NCBI GenBank assembly: GCA_034509735.1
Contig: JACGWO010000005.1
Span: forward strand, 39,152,479 to 39,216,478
Direction of reading: 5' to 3'
DNA: 64,000 bases
Origin: Sesamum alatum
Taxonomy: Eukaryota > Streptophyta > Magnoliopsida > Lamiales > Pedaliaceae
The notes under the pieces are model-generated. The model searched no databases, had not been told where the DNA came from, and saw only the letters and a list, made by a program, of their open reading frames with translations. Below are positions 49,750 through 61,958 of the stretch, piece by piece; within the stretch, counting starts at the first letter, position 1, and each line of letters opens with the position of its first letter. The translations under genes and the position numbers were made by a program.

Positions 49750-51160
49750 CTCTCATAATAATGAAAATAAATAAATAAATTCATATACATTTACATATAT
49801 ATATCAATATAAAGAAAAAGCAGATTGCATTTCTCTTTTCGCAGATTGAAGTTTTTTGTTCTCGCTCTTACAGTTGACAGAAGTTAATAATGAAACTATC
49901 AGCTATTTTTTTTTAGTAAAATGATGGTGTTTCTATGTGTATGTTTTGTTTAACAAAGATTCTTTTATGTTATTTTATCGACATATTATCCATTGTTTGG
50001 TTTCATTTTTATTGACAAGTTTTGAAACAATGATGAAAGTAAAAACATGTCGGTTTATTACCGTGTTTCGTTTCATTTTTATTGTCAGTTTTGCAATAGT
50101 TTCTGTTTGGTGAGAATAAGTTGTAAAAAATATTGTTAGTTAAGTCGTAGTAGAGATTGGACGTGCTTGAAAACAAAAGTAAAAATAGAAAGAAATTAAA
50201 GGTTGAGTGTTAGGAAAAATAATTCAATATTTATGGAGTAGAAAGGATACTTTTATGACATTGGCAAACAGGTTTGAACTTTTATGGAGTAGAAAGGATG
50301 CTAGGGTTCACCTAAACCAGTTGAATGGATTTGGTTTCTCCCTTCAACATCAAGTAGAAAATCTGATGTTGTGTTTGGATTCATGGATTCGGAGTTCGGA
50401 ATTTTAAATTTTTAATAATGAATTTTTTATATTTGTTTGGAAAATTTCATATTAATCTTATATGAAATAGGCTAACTCTTTAGGGTAGTACTGTGGTTCT
50501 TTATCTTTTTTTCGTGATTTTTATCATTTTTTTTGTTGGAATTCACCTTCACCGAGGAGAATGATGAATTCCAGTGATATGGACAACAACTAATAGTCAT
50601 GACTTAGTTGTGATCAATTACATAATTTACAGTAATTTTTCACTATTAACCATAACAATTTGACGTAACATCATATATTTTGATGTGCTTATAGAGTAGT
50701 AGGATGATAGACTTTATAAAAAGACTATCTACTTTGAGAAAAATGTCATTACTAATTAGGAGGTTAGATGTGGGCTATAAAATGTGCTTATTTATATGTA
50801 AAAATCGTAGCGACTAATATGATTCTTGGGGTCGCTTTACAAAATTGTCTAAATCATCCAATTTAATTTAAAAATTGACTAACATTTAATTCTTATTTAT
50901 AAAACATAAAAAATTATTTAGTATATGTACACATAAATGAAATTTTATGACGATTAGTATTATTAAAGCTGAGCAGTGTAGAGTAATTATTTTGGCGCGC
51001 ATTATTTGTATGTACTAAGTTAACCCTACACAAAAAGATTACAAATTATTTTTTTTTCTCCCCCTTCTCTCATCTCTCTCTCTCTTTCTCTCTTTTTTTT
51101 CTTTTTCTTTTCCCCTTATCTCATCCCTACTGTATTGTATTTTTATCTCCATAATTAATT
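49750..51160. other. Intergenic DNA after the first PDR gene
   Basis: The first 200 bases are probably 3' UTR. A short direct repeat TTTATGGAGTAGAAAGGAT occurs at about 50231 and 50281. A CT-rich run lies at 51060-51115. No gene seen. Confidence 0.4.
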
Positions 51161-51546
51161 GGATAAATTATAGCCACCTCTTCTGAGGTTTGACATAATT
51201 ACAAATACTCTCATGGGGCTTGATTTTAACCAAAGCCTTGAAACTTGCCACTTTGCCCTTGAATTTTTACTTAAAATTATAGAAAAATCGACCAAAGCAA
51301 ATTGCATTATTGCTATTTTGTATAAAAAATTTAAGAAACTTCTCACTGCGCATTGTAGTCCAAAAAAATTTAAGAATAATTCAGTTTGCATAAGGTCATT
51401 TTGGTCAGTTCACCCATAAAAATTGAGAAAAATGAGTTATTTGTTAGACGGTTACAAACCTCACGGTGGTATTTATAATTTTTCAAACAACGAAAAAGTA
51501 TTTATAGTTATGCCAAACCTCATGGGAGGTAACTGTAATTTACCCC
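51161..51546. mobile_element. MITE of the GGGTAAATTACA family
   Basis: The left end GGATAAATTATAGCCACCTC with GAGGTTTGACATAATTACAA is the inverted form of the right end, which reads GCCAAACCTCATGGGAGGTA then CTGTAATTTACCC. The interior is in the opposite orientation to the copies at 30250 and 63165 (AAACTTGCCACTTTGCCCTT). No coding capacity. Confidence 0.65.
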
Positions 51547-52771
51547 CATAAATTTGACAATATTTTCTCTCTCAATACATTACATCGGACTCATAATACC
51601 TGTCATACGTAAAATTACTAAATTTCAAAACAGAATCAAAATATGAAATATATAATAAAAAAAATTATTTATTATTTATAATTAATATTATATATATAAT
51701 TATATAAATATCAATTGAATTTCTGCCGACAATTAGTTATTACTTTCTTCTTCCACACACATTCTCTCCCATTGCATCTCTTTTACCAAATAAACGAAAC
51801 AAAAGAATTAGTAGTGAATCCTCATTTACTTTAAATTTATGCTAAAATTAGTAATTTATATTGATTCTTAGAGACAAATGCATTGATGAACTTGAGCCAC
51901 TTTTTCTTGTTTGAATTATCATAACAACGACGTCTTATTTAAGTCATCTCCAATTTTTAGCCACACAATCTAATCACTAATACATAACTGTCCGTAAGGA
52001 TCAAATTTGTTGAACTTTTGATGATCTAATATAGTAGGAAGTCCCTATCCTATGGACCACTCCACCCGAAAAATAGAAGTTATTTTCTATTTATTATATT
52101 AAGTTCGAAGTCAGTTAGGTCTGATCGATGATATTTTACTCTATTGGTTAAAGTTGAAATCTCATAAATAAGGTCATGTGTTAGTTTCACTAAATATATG
52201 GATATTTACCTCATTCAATATGAGTAATTTATTATAATGGATATTTATTTAACTTAATATGAGTTTGTTGTAATGTAAATTTATCGGTTGAATCGATATA
52301 TTTATCAATATTATTGTAAATTATGTAATTATCGTTTCTAAGAAAAGAAAAATTCAGTCATGTTTGCAGTTGAGAGTAGGGCGTGGTACCTGTTGCGGAT
52401 TATAGGTAAGAGTTTGGGCTTAACCGCGTAGAGGCATGGACCCGACCAAGCCCAGGATAGGGTACGAGTTTTGTTCCGGACCCGACTCGCCTTATTTTTT
52501 TTAAATATTTATTATTATTATTTATTATTTATATGTATTTCATTATTAATAAAAAAAATATGGTATTATATGTAAATTCTTAAATAATTTTGCATATATC
52601 CAACTCTATATAAGAAATATAAAAAATAAAAAGTCAGTTGAATGTATTATTTGTATTCTATGGGTTTTAGATAAAAAAAAATGATATTACTTGATAAAAA
52701 ATGAGTATATACTTTATTTTATACAATTCATTTAGATTGAAAAACTATGCTAAAGTATTTAAATCTAAACT
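51547..52771. other. AT-rich intergenic DNA
   Basis: No gene was recognised. At about 52140-52270 lies a segment resembling other dispersed pieces with TCATGTGTTAGTTTCACT, possibly SINE-derived. At about 52435-52500 there is a GC-rich patch with GGACCCGACC. The last 130 bases are the left part of the repeat array split by the solo LTR. Confidence 0.35.
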
Positions 52772-54243
52772 TATAACACCTTCTTACGACACTACGACTA
52801 TATCTCCCCTAATTATCACACTTAATATAAATCCTGTTATATACGTAATTATGCCCATAATTCAATCCCTGCTGAGTATAAATACACGTGTCTCATCATC
52901 ACAACAAAAATATTTATCATCTCCTCCACAAAATTATATAAACATATATCAAGTACGACAAAAATGAGACTATTATAATTAGTTCACATGCTATTCTCGC
53001 TTTTAATCCAAAATGAGACGGCTATTTCTATTTACGATGAGGAGAAAACTGTATACTGGCCGGACCTGACTGGAATGCAAAACGTGGACCTAATTGTCGT
53101 GAATAGGCACAACAAAATCTACAAGATAAAAACAAGCAATGTATATAAAATATAATCAACTTAATCAAGCACATTTCATTTCATTTCTCCACGTAGTCAT
53201 CCCATAACACGACAACCAATCAAACTTGTCATTTTCTAGTTGGCTTACCAGAAAGGTGATATAGTATTTTTCTCCACCAACTCAACCTCACTATTCATTC
53301 ATATATATACATGAATCCCCTTGGCATGCCACACAGGCTCATCAATCTCATTTCGCATCAAAGCTCTTTCATTTCGCATCATAGCTCTTTTCATTTCGCA
53401 TCATAGCTCTTTTCGCATCGCATCATAGCTCTTTCATATTGCATCATAGCTCTTTTCATTTCATTTTACCACATAGGCTATTCAACAACATCAAGGGGTA
53501 TTCATATCATAATTACATTTAATTTCCATCACTCCCTCGATTCCACATATCACCGTTCTTGTAAGCCAACTAGCCATATAAAACCACATAGCAACATATT
53601 TCACGTACAAGCACATAACAAATCTCAATAGGTTTCCTCATTTCACTTTCACGACATAATCATTCAAAGTAATCATCAACCACTCGTATAGTTCAAAATA
53701 GATTAGTGCTACCACGAATCATAGGCTCACATAAAAGTAATATTACCAAAAAATGAAATATATACAAATAATACTAATTATTTACGTACACAACACTAAC
53801 AGGAAAAATGAACATATTTAAGCAGCACTAATTATTTACTTACCTCGATCTTATACAGATTTCGTTAGCAGATATGAAGTCGTACGATCATCTACTTTAT
53901 CCCCGTGTCCTATCATAAGGTATAATGCGTATAATTAATATCTAGAATGTCAATTTTGAAATAAAATATTAAATAATATATATATATATATATATTATTT
54001 TCACCAATCTCTCAATATTTCATTAAACCCCTCATCCTATTATAACAGTTCCATTTTGACGTACTATATATATATATGTGATTTTGTGAATGAGATGATA
54101 GATATGCTTGTTGTGATGATGATGCTACGTGTAATTATACTCAGCAGGGACTAGATTATGTTTTTAATTATATATAAACAGGGTTTACATTAAGTGTGAT
54201 ATTTAAGGGAGATACAATTATAGTGCCGTTAGTGGGTGCTACA
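52772..54243. mobile_element. Second solo LTR (TATAACACC...GGGTGCTACA)
   Basis: The right end GTGGGTGCTACA matches that of the element at 38525-40814. The left end TATAACACC fits TGTAACACC with one change. A perfect 5-bp duplication AAACT flanks it (52767-52771 and 54244-54248), and the flanks join to restore the AAATCTAAACTGATATTACT repeat seen at about 54461-54482. No coding region inside. It holds tandem repeats at 53348-53465. Confidence 0.75.
53348..53465 (+). repeat. Short tandem repeat array (CATTTCGCATCATAGCTCTTT unit)
   Basis: Five to six copies of a 21-25 bp unit built from TTTCGCATCATAGCTCTTT follow each other with small length changes. They lie inside the second solo LTR. Confidence 0.85.
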
Positions 54244-54248
54244 AAACT

Positions 54249-54735
54249 GGTATTACTTATTAAAAAAAATAAAATATTAGTTGAATGATATTAAAATAAA
54301 AATATTAGTTGAATGATATTAAAAGAAATAAAATATTAGTTGAATGGTATTTCATTATAGATCATAAAATGATATTACTTAATGAGAAAATTAATAATTT
54401 AGATGAACATATTCTTTGTATTATTTAATTCATTTTAGATTGAAAACAATGTTAAGGTATTTAAATCTAAACTGATATTACTTATTAAAAAAATAAAATA
54501 TTAGTTGAATGCATTCTTGGTATTATGTAATTCATTGCAAATCGTAAAATGATATTACTTAATGAGAAAATTAATAATTTAGATGAATGTATATTTTGCC
54601 TTAATTCATTTTAAATTAAAAATTATGTTAAAGCATTTAAATCTAATCTGACATATTACTTATTAAAAAAAATTAAAATATTAATTGAATGTGTTCTTTG
54701 TATTATATAATTCATTGTAGATCATAAAAAGATAT
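54249..54735 (+). repeat. Tandem array of ~175-225 bp AT-rich units
   Basis: The block ATTACTTATTAAAAAAAATA...ATATTAGTTGAATG recurs at about 54252, 54478 and 54655, each followed by a TTTGTATTAT...ATTCATT block and by AATGATATTACTTAATGAGA or similar. A further unit lies left of the solo LTR at about 52640-52770, so the LTR is inserted in the array. Confidence 0.65.
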
Positions 54736-56640
54736 CACTATTAGTTCATCTTTATTTTTTTTTTAATTTCATTAATTATTTATATAATTCATTCATTAAA
54801 TTATTTTTTAAAGTGTGTAAAGTATATGAAAGTGAAGCGGGAGCAAATTGGGGCAGGGTGGCAGGTCGGGTCGTGGTTTTAGAGAGGCGGGGCGGGGTTC
54901 AACTATCCGGGCTGGGTTTCGGGTCCGAGAAAACCTGCCTCGTTGCCATCTCTATTTTGCAACATATCCACTTTAGGACATCCCAGACGGTGTCAAACCT
55001 TTACTTTCTGATCCTATTGTGTATTTTACATGTATAAATAGAAATAATATTTTTGGTTCCATATATTAGAGTATTATATTTTTTGTCCCATTAATTATGA
55101 CATTCTCATTAATGGTCCTATAAGTTATATAAAAAAAACAACAGTTTTAGTCTTTTTGTTAGAATTCATTAGTATTTTGACGGAAATGCACGTGCAAAGC
55201 ACCTAGCCATTATCCAGAAGATCGATTTTTTTTTTAATCAAAATACTAATAAAATTTGACGAAAAGACAAAAAGTGAGAATATTTGTAACCTATGAAACT
55301 ATTAATAAAAATTCCATAACTAATAGAACGAAATATGTACTTGCCCTTAAATACAAGACGAAAAATGCGACTTCCCTTGAAAATTATTACATTGTAATTA
55401 CGTCGCAAAAACTTTATTGAAAAAATGAGACTTAACTTTTTATTTGTAATTAATGTGGGATGCATGCCAAATATTAGTTGGTTTAGGTGTTCAAATTGAA
55501 AGGATGGCGACCCCTAGTTATGTGTAGCAGTCTTGTTTTAATTGTGCCATTTGAAAACAAATGCTAGTCTTAAATAGATTCAAGATTTTTGAAAGGCAAA
55601 ACACAAAATGGTTTTTTATTAGGTAAAATTGTATTCTTATATAGTTCCATGCATTTAATAAGATGATCTTTATATCACTACAAAAAAGAAAAAATATTTT
55701 TTGCCTGCACTACAAATAACTATGATATAAAAATTATAATAATCAATATTAACGACGATTAAATAAAATTAATTCGAAAACTTATTTTTTTATCATCATT
55801 ATTTACCATTATTTTTACCTATGACCCTCATCTTGCTCGCTTATGGCGAAACTTCTAGCACTAGATAAGAACTATTCTGATATGACGTACAGGAATACCA
55901 CAGTACTACCACTGAATCCATACTAGCAAGGTCTTATTACGTTCTTCATCTTAAAGAAAATAAAACCACCAGAAACTGAAGAAGAGATGGAAGATATATA
56001 GTCCACCTCCCGAATTCAATTTGCCTGCAACCATTTCTGGACTAGTAGCCTTATGGCCAACTGACGTCTGGTACAAAGTTTATTTTCTAATGTTTTCATC
56101 TCACGTATAGAAATAACGACTGATGATCGTTGTAGAACGTGTTTATTTGTTTGTTATATTATTATTTTCTAAAACTTAAAATTGTTCTATAATATTAATG
56201 CAATATCATTATATCAGTAGTTTTTGTAAAAATAATTCAGAGTTTTATTTATTCATGCCAAATTAGATACACAAGCTAACAAAAAGGACCAAATTAAAAT
56301 CATATCTTGATAAAAGTTTATGATGATGGGACAAATTCTCTACAAAATATGTGTTATTTTTCAAAACACATATCATAAGACTTATTATTTTAAATTTAAT
56401 ATCAATGTAATGTTTTAAATTTATGATATGGGATAATTCAATTTTGGTATCCTAAATTAGTCACTAAATCAATTTTAGTACCATATTTCGATCTTATCAA
56501 TTTTAATCCTCAAATTTTCTTAAAATAATAGAGAGTTCAAGCACCGTGTTTGAAATCAGAACAATGTTATCATAATGAACGTCAAGCTTCCAGAAGCTGG
56601 GGTCTATATTGAGAGGAAAAATACGTAGTTAAAGTAAGGC
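54736..56640. other. Intergenic DNA with hAT-like and CACTA-like fragments
   Basis: A GC-rich patch at 54830-54955 (GGGGCAGGGTGGCAGGTCGG, ending TTGCCATCTCTA) looks like the end of a hAT-type repeat. CACTACAAAAAAGAAAAA at 55676 is a CACTA-like terminus. No gene was recognised. Confidence 0.4.
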
Positions 56641-56868
56641 ATAATTATATTTATACCCATAATCTATGGTCTATTTACACAGTTTACCTCTGTTTTTTGA
56701 TATTTGTTTGTGTATTAATATTGTTGATGTTTTTGAGGGGTGTTGGATGTGTATTTTTTTTAAAAACAAGAATTGGTTTGTGTAAATGATATTGACGTTT
56801 ATGATGAATGTATGTGTAATTTTTTAAAAATTAAAATCATTTGTGTAAAATAGATTATAGTCATGGAC
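56641..56868. mobile_element. MITE, related to the copy at 21733-21985
   Basis: The left end ATAATTATATTTATACCCAT and the TCTATTTACACAGTTTACC block are inverted relative to the right end, where TTTGTGTAAAATAGATTATA stands. TTTTTTAAAAACA and TGATATTGACGTTTATGATG blocks match the other copy in reverse order. Confidence 0.45.
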
Positions 56869-58667
56869 TTGGATAGTAATGATTTTAGTTAGGGTTCACG
56901 TTGACATAGAATGAACACACGGACATTTGGATCCAATTACTACATGAGCAATAATAGGTTAGACAGCACTTATTGGGTGCCTCCAAATGTCTGGGTGTCT
57001 AGACACTTTGATTTATGTCCTCTAAAAAAAAAAAAAAAAACACACTAAACACTTTGATTTATGTACTTGCATCACATTGTTTATCTTTCCATGAATGATG
57101 GATGAGAGAAAAAAAAAATTACGTGGGAAGAAAGAAACATAGAGTGACGTGGTAGAGAAAAAGTAAATTATATTTATAGATATATTAAAAATATAAAAGT
57201 TTGTGAAATGAAAAAAGACATGAAAAAGTAAGCTGAGAGATAAATGTGGAGTATGGGTTCAGACTTCAGAGAAAAAAGATTGTATTTAATGAGATTGTTA
57301 AAAAAAAATTGGAATTACTATTTCGGTCATTTTTTTAAGGGAAGAAATGAATTAAAGGGTAAATTAGTGTTCAAAAATTGATATGAAAAATATTTTCTTT
57401 TAAAAATAAATGCATATACACATATGCATCAATAGATGCATTTAGAAAATTAGTTATTTGGAATTAGTCATTCTATAAGAAAACTTATATAATTGAATGA
57501 ACTCATAAAATCGGGAGAATCACAATTTTAGTTCTCAAATTATATATCATTAATTCACTTTTGATCCTCAAACTATTACGGGTGATAGTTTTGATCCTCG
57601 AATAATGCATTTTTTTTTTTTTTATGAAATTAATCGTTTCTATCATCTTTCCATTATATATAACGAAAAACCTCACGTGCCAAGTATGTGAGGCTGCTTG
57701 GAAGGGAAAAAGAGCTACAATTTCCCAACTGATGAGTGTCTCTTTTCAAAGTTTAGGAATAAAACACTCGTGATTTTCAGATCTTGCTAAGACAATAATG
57801 GAGAGCATTGACAAAAAAAGACCCCAAAATATGAGTTTAAGCACTTTTTTTAAGAATAAATATTTTACACATTTTTTGGTAAATTCAGAAACTAATAAGT
57901 TTCCAAAAAAAGGAGAATTGGTAATGTTAATCATTAACTTAACAAATACATAATACATTTTCCGATTTTTTTGAGAGGTCATAATATATTTTTCTTTCCG
58001 TAGAACATTGATGTAACATTAATACTAACAATTCTAAATCACTAAAAAATATAACGACATAACAATTTAATTCAAAAAAATATATTAATCAACACTACTG
58101 ACAATAAAAAAAATTAATTAAAACTATTCTTAATTTCATTCAAACAAAATGGTACATAATTTGACATTGCTGACAACATATATAAAGTAAAATATCATAA
58201 ACTAATTCAAATAAATTCTTATTTTGCCACCAAAATTTATATAAAACTAAAAACACACGTTTTTTCTCCGGAAATCGAGAATTTAAAATAAAAACAAAAC
58301 CAAATTAAGGTGGGCTAGCTAGTAGTAATAATAGCTTGTCAGTGATTAACACACATTCTCTTGTGAACCAGAAACTACACATTTTTCTTTATGTTTTCCT
58401 TATTAATTTCTTTCTCCCGTTTTCTTACATAAAGGTAAATTATTAAAGTTCAAGAATAGAATACATGAGACAGCTTTCAATTTCACTGTCGATCACGAAT
58501 ACAATGTGACCCTTTTAACATTACCTAAAATTCAAAGTTTTTAGGTAATTAGGTTTGGTCCCAGCCACCCAACATTAATTAACTACTATATATATATATG
58601 TTGTAGATAGATACAAAGTGTCAAAACTCCTATTTCAGTAGCTATGCTATATATACATACGCCGGAT
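56869..58667. other. AT-rich intergenic DNA, no gene seen
   Basis: Only short frames, none with family similarity. A-rich runs lie at about 57025-57040 and a T run at about 57609-57622. Confidence 0.5.
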
Positions 58668-59493
58668 TAGGTTTGTCAATGGGCGAGTATTACCTTACTC
58701 GAATCCGGACTCAATAAATACCCATAGTTATTATTTATAGACCCTACCCATGCAATACCCGTTGGGTCTTACCCATACCCACAAAAACTGGGTCCAATTG
58801 GGTATTACCCATTGAATCTTACCTATGGTAAAATGAATGAAGTATTATATATATATATATATATATATATTTTGTAACGATATCACCAGAAGATATTATC
58901 AAATTAATTTAACAAAATGTTTCATAAACTTCCAATCGATAAAATAAATTAAAAGTTATTCAACTTTTTAATATGTACAAATTGAACATCGTTGAAATAT
59001 AAACAATGATCTTGACTTTTCTCAAATATTAGACCGTCATTAAGCAATTACACAATCTACATACATTCAAAATATGAACAGAGATTGAAGAACGGTAGGA
59101 AATTGATAAGTATGAAAATCATATTTTAACTTTGAAATATTTTTTTATCGATTTGAAAATGCTATCAACTTTAATTTCATAATTTTTTTTTACAATTCAA
59201 ATTCGAATAAATCTTATTAGTTTCATATGTTAGTCGAGCTTAACTAATTTTAGATGACAAATAAATCGAGCCAATTGATATATAAAAAATTTACAAATTC
59301 AATGATTTTTTAGATGTTACTCGTTCAATACCTATACCACGGGTATTTTAGGGTCTAGACCCTACCCATATCCAAAATACTTATTTCAATAGGTATGGGT
59401 CCGGATCTAATATAAAATCATTGGGTCCGGGTCTGAGTATTAGTTATTGTAGTGGATTTGGGTCTGGGTATTACCTGCCCATTGACAGGTCTA
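58668..59493. mobile_element. hAT-type non-autonomous element with 8-bp target duplication
   Basis: The terminal inverted repeats are TAGGTTTGTCAATGGGC (58668-58684) and GCCCATTGACAGGTCTA (59477-59493). The 8-bp duplication CGCCGGAT flanks them (58660-58667 and 59494-59501). Subterminal parts repeat TACCCAT/ATGGGTA motifs in both orientations, as expected for transposase-binding sites. There is no transposase frame in the 826 bp. A TA microsatellite lies at about 58845-58871. Confidence 0.88.
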
Positions 59494-59507
59494 CGCCGGA
59501 TTAAATG

Positions 59508-60608
59508 AGTTTTTGGTCCCTCCCGCCTTAATTAGGGCATTTGGCTTTTCGTCTTTTAACTTTCTGAGATAGCATTTTGGTCCTACAGTTTTAAATTTTC
59601 ACGTTTTCAGTATTTTTTTCCACCGGAGTTCCCTCACATGCGAGAAAGGTGAAGTACTCCAGCAAAAAAAATGATTGAAATCGAAAATTAAAAAAGACGT
59701 AGAACCAAAATGCTACTCTAAAAAGGGAAAAATTACACTTTTTGTCCCATAGGATTGAGGGGTCAACACTTTTGGTCCCGTGCTTCCTGAAATTACCAAT
59801 TTAGTCTCAAAATTGGGAAATTTCGACACTTTTGGTCCTGCGCTTCCTGAAATGACTAATTTAGTCCCAAAATTGGGAATTTTCGACACATTTGGTACCA
59901 TTAGATGATTTCCGTAAAAAATGTTAATGACAAACGTCTCGCCGTTAGTGGGGGCACTTAAATTGGCAAAACATCCATTAAACTGAAGCACTTTGGGCTA
60001 ACGTCTGTTTTGCCCATTTAAGTGCTTCAGTTTAATGGATGTTTTGCCCACTTAAGTGCTTCAATTTGATGATTTATTTTCTAATCATTTGTTTCCAGTC
60101 ATTACTCATTTGTTACGTGCTTCAGGTTAATGTGATAAAAAGAACACTGAAAAATACATCCATAAACAAAATTTCTTCATTAATAAAAACATTACACTGC
60201 AAAATACATCAGAATCAGAAATTGCCCACCAACGGCGGGACGTTTGCCGTTAGCATTTTTGTCCGAAATCATCTAAAGGGACCAAATGTGTCGAAAATTT
60301 TCAATTTTGGGACTAAATTGGTCATTTTAGGAAGCACGAGACCAAAATTGTTGACCTCTCAATCCTATGGGACTAAAAGTGTAATTTTGTCCTAAAAAAG
60401 TCAAAGGACAAAAATGTTGGCAAAATGAGTCAAAATATGAACAATAGCCCTAATTTTGAAAGGTCGTATGAGATGCACATGTATTTTTTCTGCGAAAAGA
60501 ATGAACTCCAATAGAAAAAGGGATTGAAATTGCAAAAAATAAAAAGATGCAAAACCAAAATATTACCCTAAAAACGCCAAAAGACCTAAGTTACGAGACC
60601 AAAAATAC
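59508..60608. mobile_element. Inverted-repeat element interrupted by a second one
   Basis: The outer left arm (59508-59724) starts TTTTTGGTCCCTCCCGCC; the outer right arm (60393-60608), reversed, starts TTTTTGGTCTCGTAACTTAG. Both continue with AGGGC, TTTTGG and AAAATTT-type blocks. The inner part, 59725-60392, is a separate element, so this is a nested pair. Confidence 0.55.
59725..60392. mobile_element. Inner long-TIR element (GGGAAAAATTACACTTTTTG)
   Basis: The left end GGGAAAAATTACACTTTTTG with TCCCATAGGATTGAGGGGTC is mirrored by the right end (GACCTCTCAATCCTATGGGA then AAAAGTGTAATTTTGTCC). Near the left end a block of about 65 bases (CGACACTTTTGGTCC...AAAATTGGGAA) is present twice in tandem. 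TTTAAGTGCTTCAGTTTAAT repeats occur in the middle. Confidence 0.65.
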
Positions 60609-61008
60609 TTTTAATTAACCCTATTTATGTAGTTGGCTCAAGAAGATATAATACATGAGAAATCTGACTTAGGCTTTGAATGAGACATGACATGATCTAT
60701 ATATATATAGCCGCAGTAATTTAAATTAGTACATTCTGCTCTACCCACCCTGCAGCCTCCCTACATAACTAGAGCAAGAAAACTTGATCACTTGTATGAT
60801 TTTCTTGAATTCTTTCCCAACTCAAGAGAAAGAGAGAGAGAGAGATGTAATAAGACAAAGTACTATTGCATGCATGAATCTTACAACTTCATATATAATT
60901 TCATCAGACCAACTGTAAGAAGCTGAAGTTGGATCTATATATATATCTTGTTGTAATATTTGAAGGTTTCAATTATCCTCAGTTTATCCTCATAGGTGGC
61001 TGAAAAAA
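60609..61008 (+). promoter_or_regulatory. Promoter and leader region of the second PDR gene
   Basis: A TATA-rich run TATATATATATAG lies at 60698-60710, about 300 bases before the ATG; CT/GA runs lie nearby (GAGAGAGAG at about 60831-60844). This could be the core promoter, but no transcript start can be fixed. Confidence 0.35.
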
Positions 61009-61922
61009 ATGTACACTAGCAACAGTTTCAGGGGAAATGCTTCTTGGAGGAATCATGGCGCGGAGACGTTCTCGAATTCGACACGAGAAGAGGACGACGA
61101 AGAAGCTCTGAAATGGGCTGCCCTTGAAAAGCTCCCGACGTTTGATCGTTTGAGGAAAGGGCTGTTGCTCGGGTCGGGAGGCGCGGCCGATGAGGTCGAC
61201 GTAGATGGTCTTGGATTTCAAGAACGCAGAGATTTGCTCGAGAGGCTGGTTAGGGTTGCCGAAGAAGACAATGAGAAGTTTCTGCTCAAGCTCAAGAAAC
61301 GAATTGACAGGTCACAATTGGTTTTTGCTTTATATATTCTCATGACCTAATATTCTTACTCGTACCAGGTTTAGAAATACAACGGGTCTCATTGTGAAAT
61401 AATAATAAAACCCTTAAAAGAAAAAGAAAGCACAATTCAACCCTTGAGCTAATTTAGGAAAAAAAGGCAAAATATTAATCTCTTATGCGGGAAGCAGTGA
61501 GCTTTGTTTTATAGACGTTAAGGGTTACGTTGCCATTTTTTCATTTTAATTTAATTGGACAGAGTTGGAATCGAGTTGCCGACGATTGAAGTGAGATTTG
61601 AGCACTTGAAAGTTGAGACAGAAGCTTATGTAGGCAGCAGAGCTGTGCCTTCTTTCATGAATTTCTTTGCCAATATCTTGGAGGTAATTAAGAGAGTTGT
61701 ATATATCAATCATGTGTACGTATGTATTTATTAATTCTTACAACATCAACTTAAATCGAACTGATATATCATGATTGTTTTCTCTCAAAGGACTTCTCAA
61801 GCTATCTCCGAATATTACCAAGCAGAAAGAAGTCATTGACAATCTTGGACGATGTCAGTGGAATCTTGAAACCTAGCCGGTTGATATCTCTCTCTCTCAT
61901 GATCTCTCTCTTTCTCTCTCAT

Positions 61923-61958
<36 letters not shown>

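Noticed and set aside
53348..53465. CRISPR-like spaced repeats
   Set aside because: The units are directly adjacent with varying length and no unique spacers, and the DNA is plant nuclear; this is a minisatellite.
59713..60395. Frames encoding repeated VSKIPNFGTKLVISGS-like peptides on both strands
   Set aside because: The repeats come from the terminal inverted repeats and the duplicated subterminal block of a transposon, not from a protein gene.
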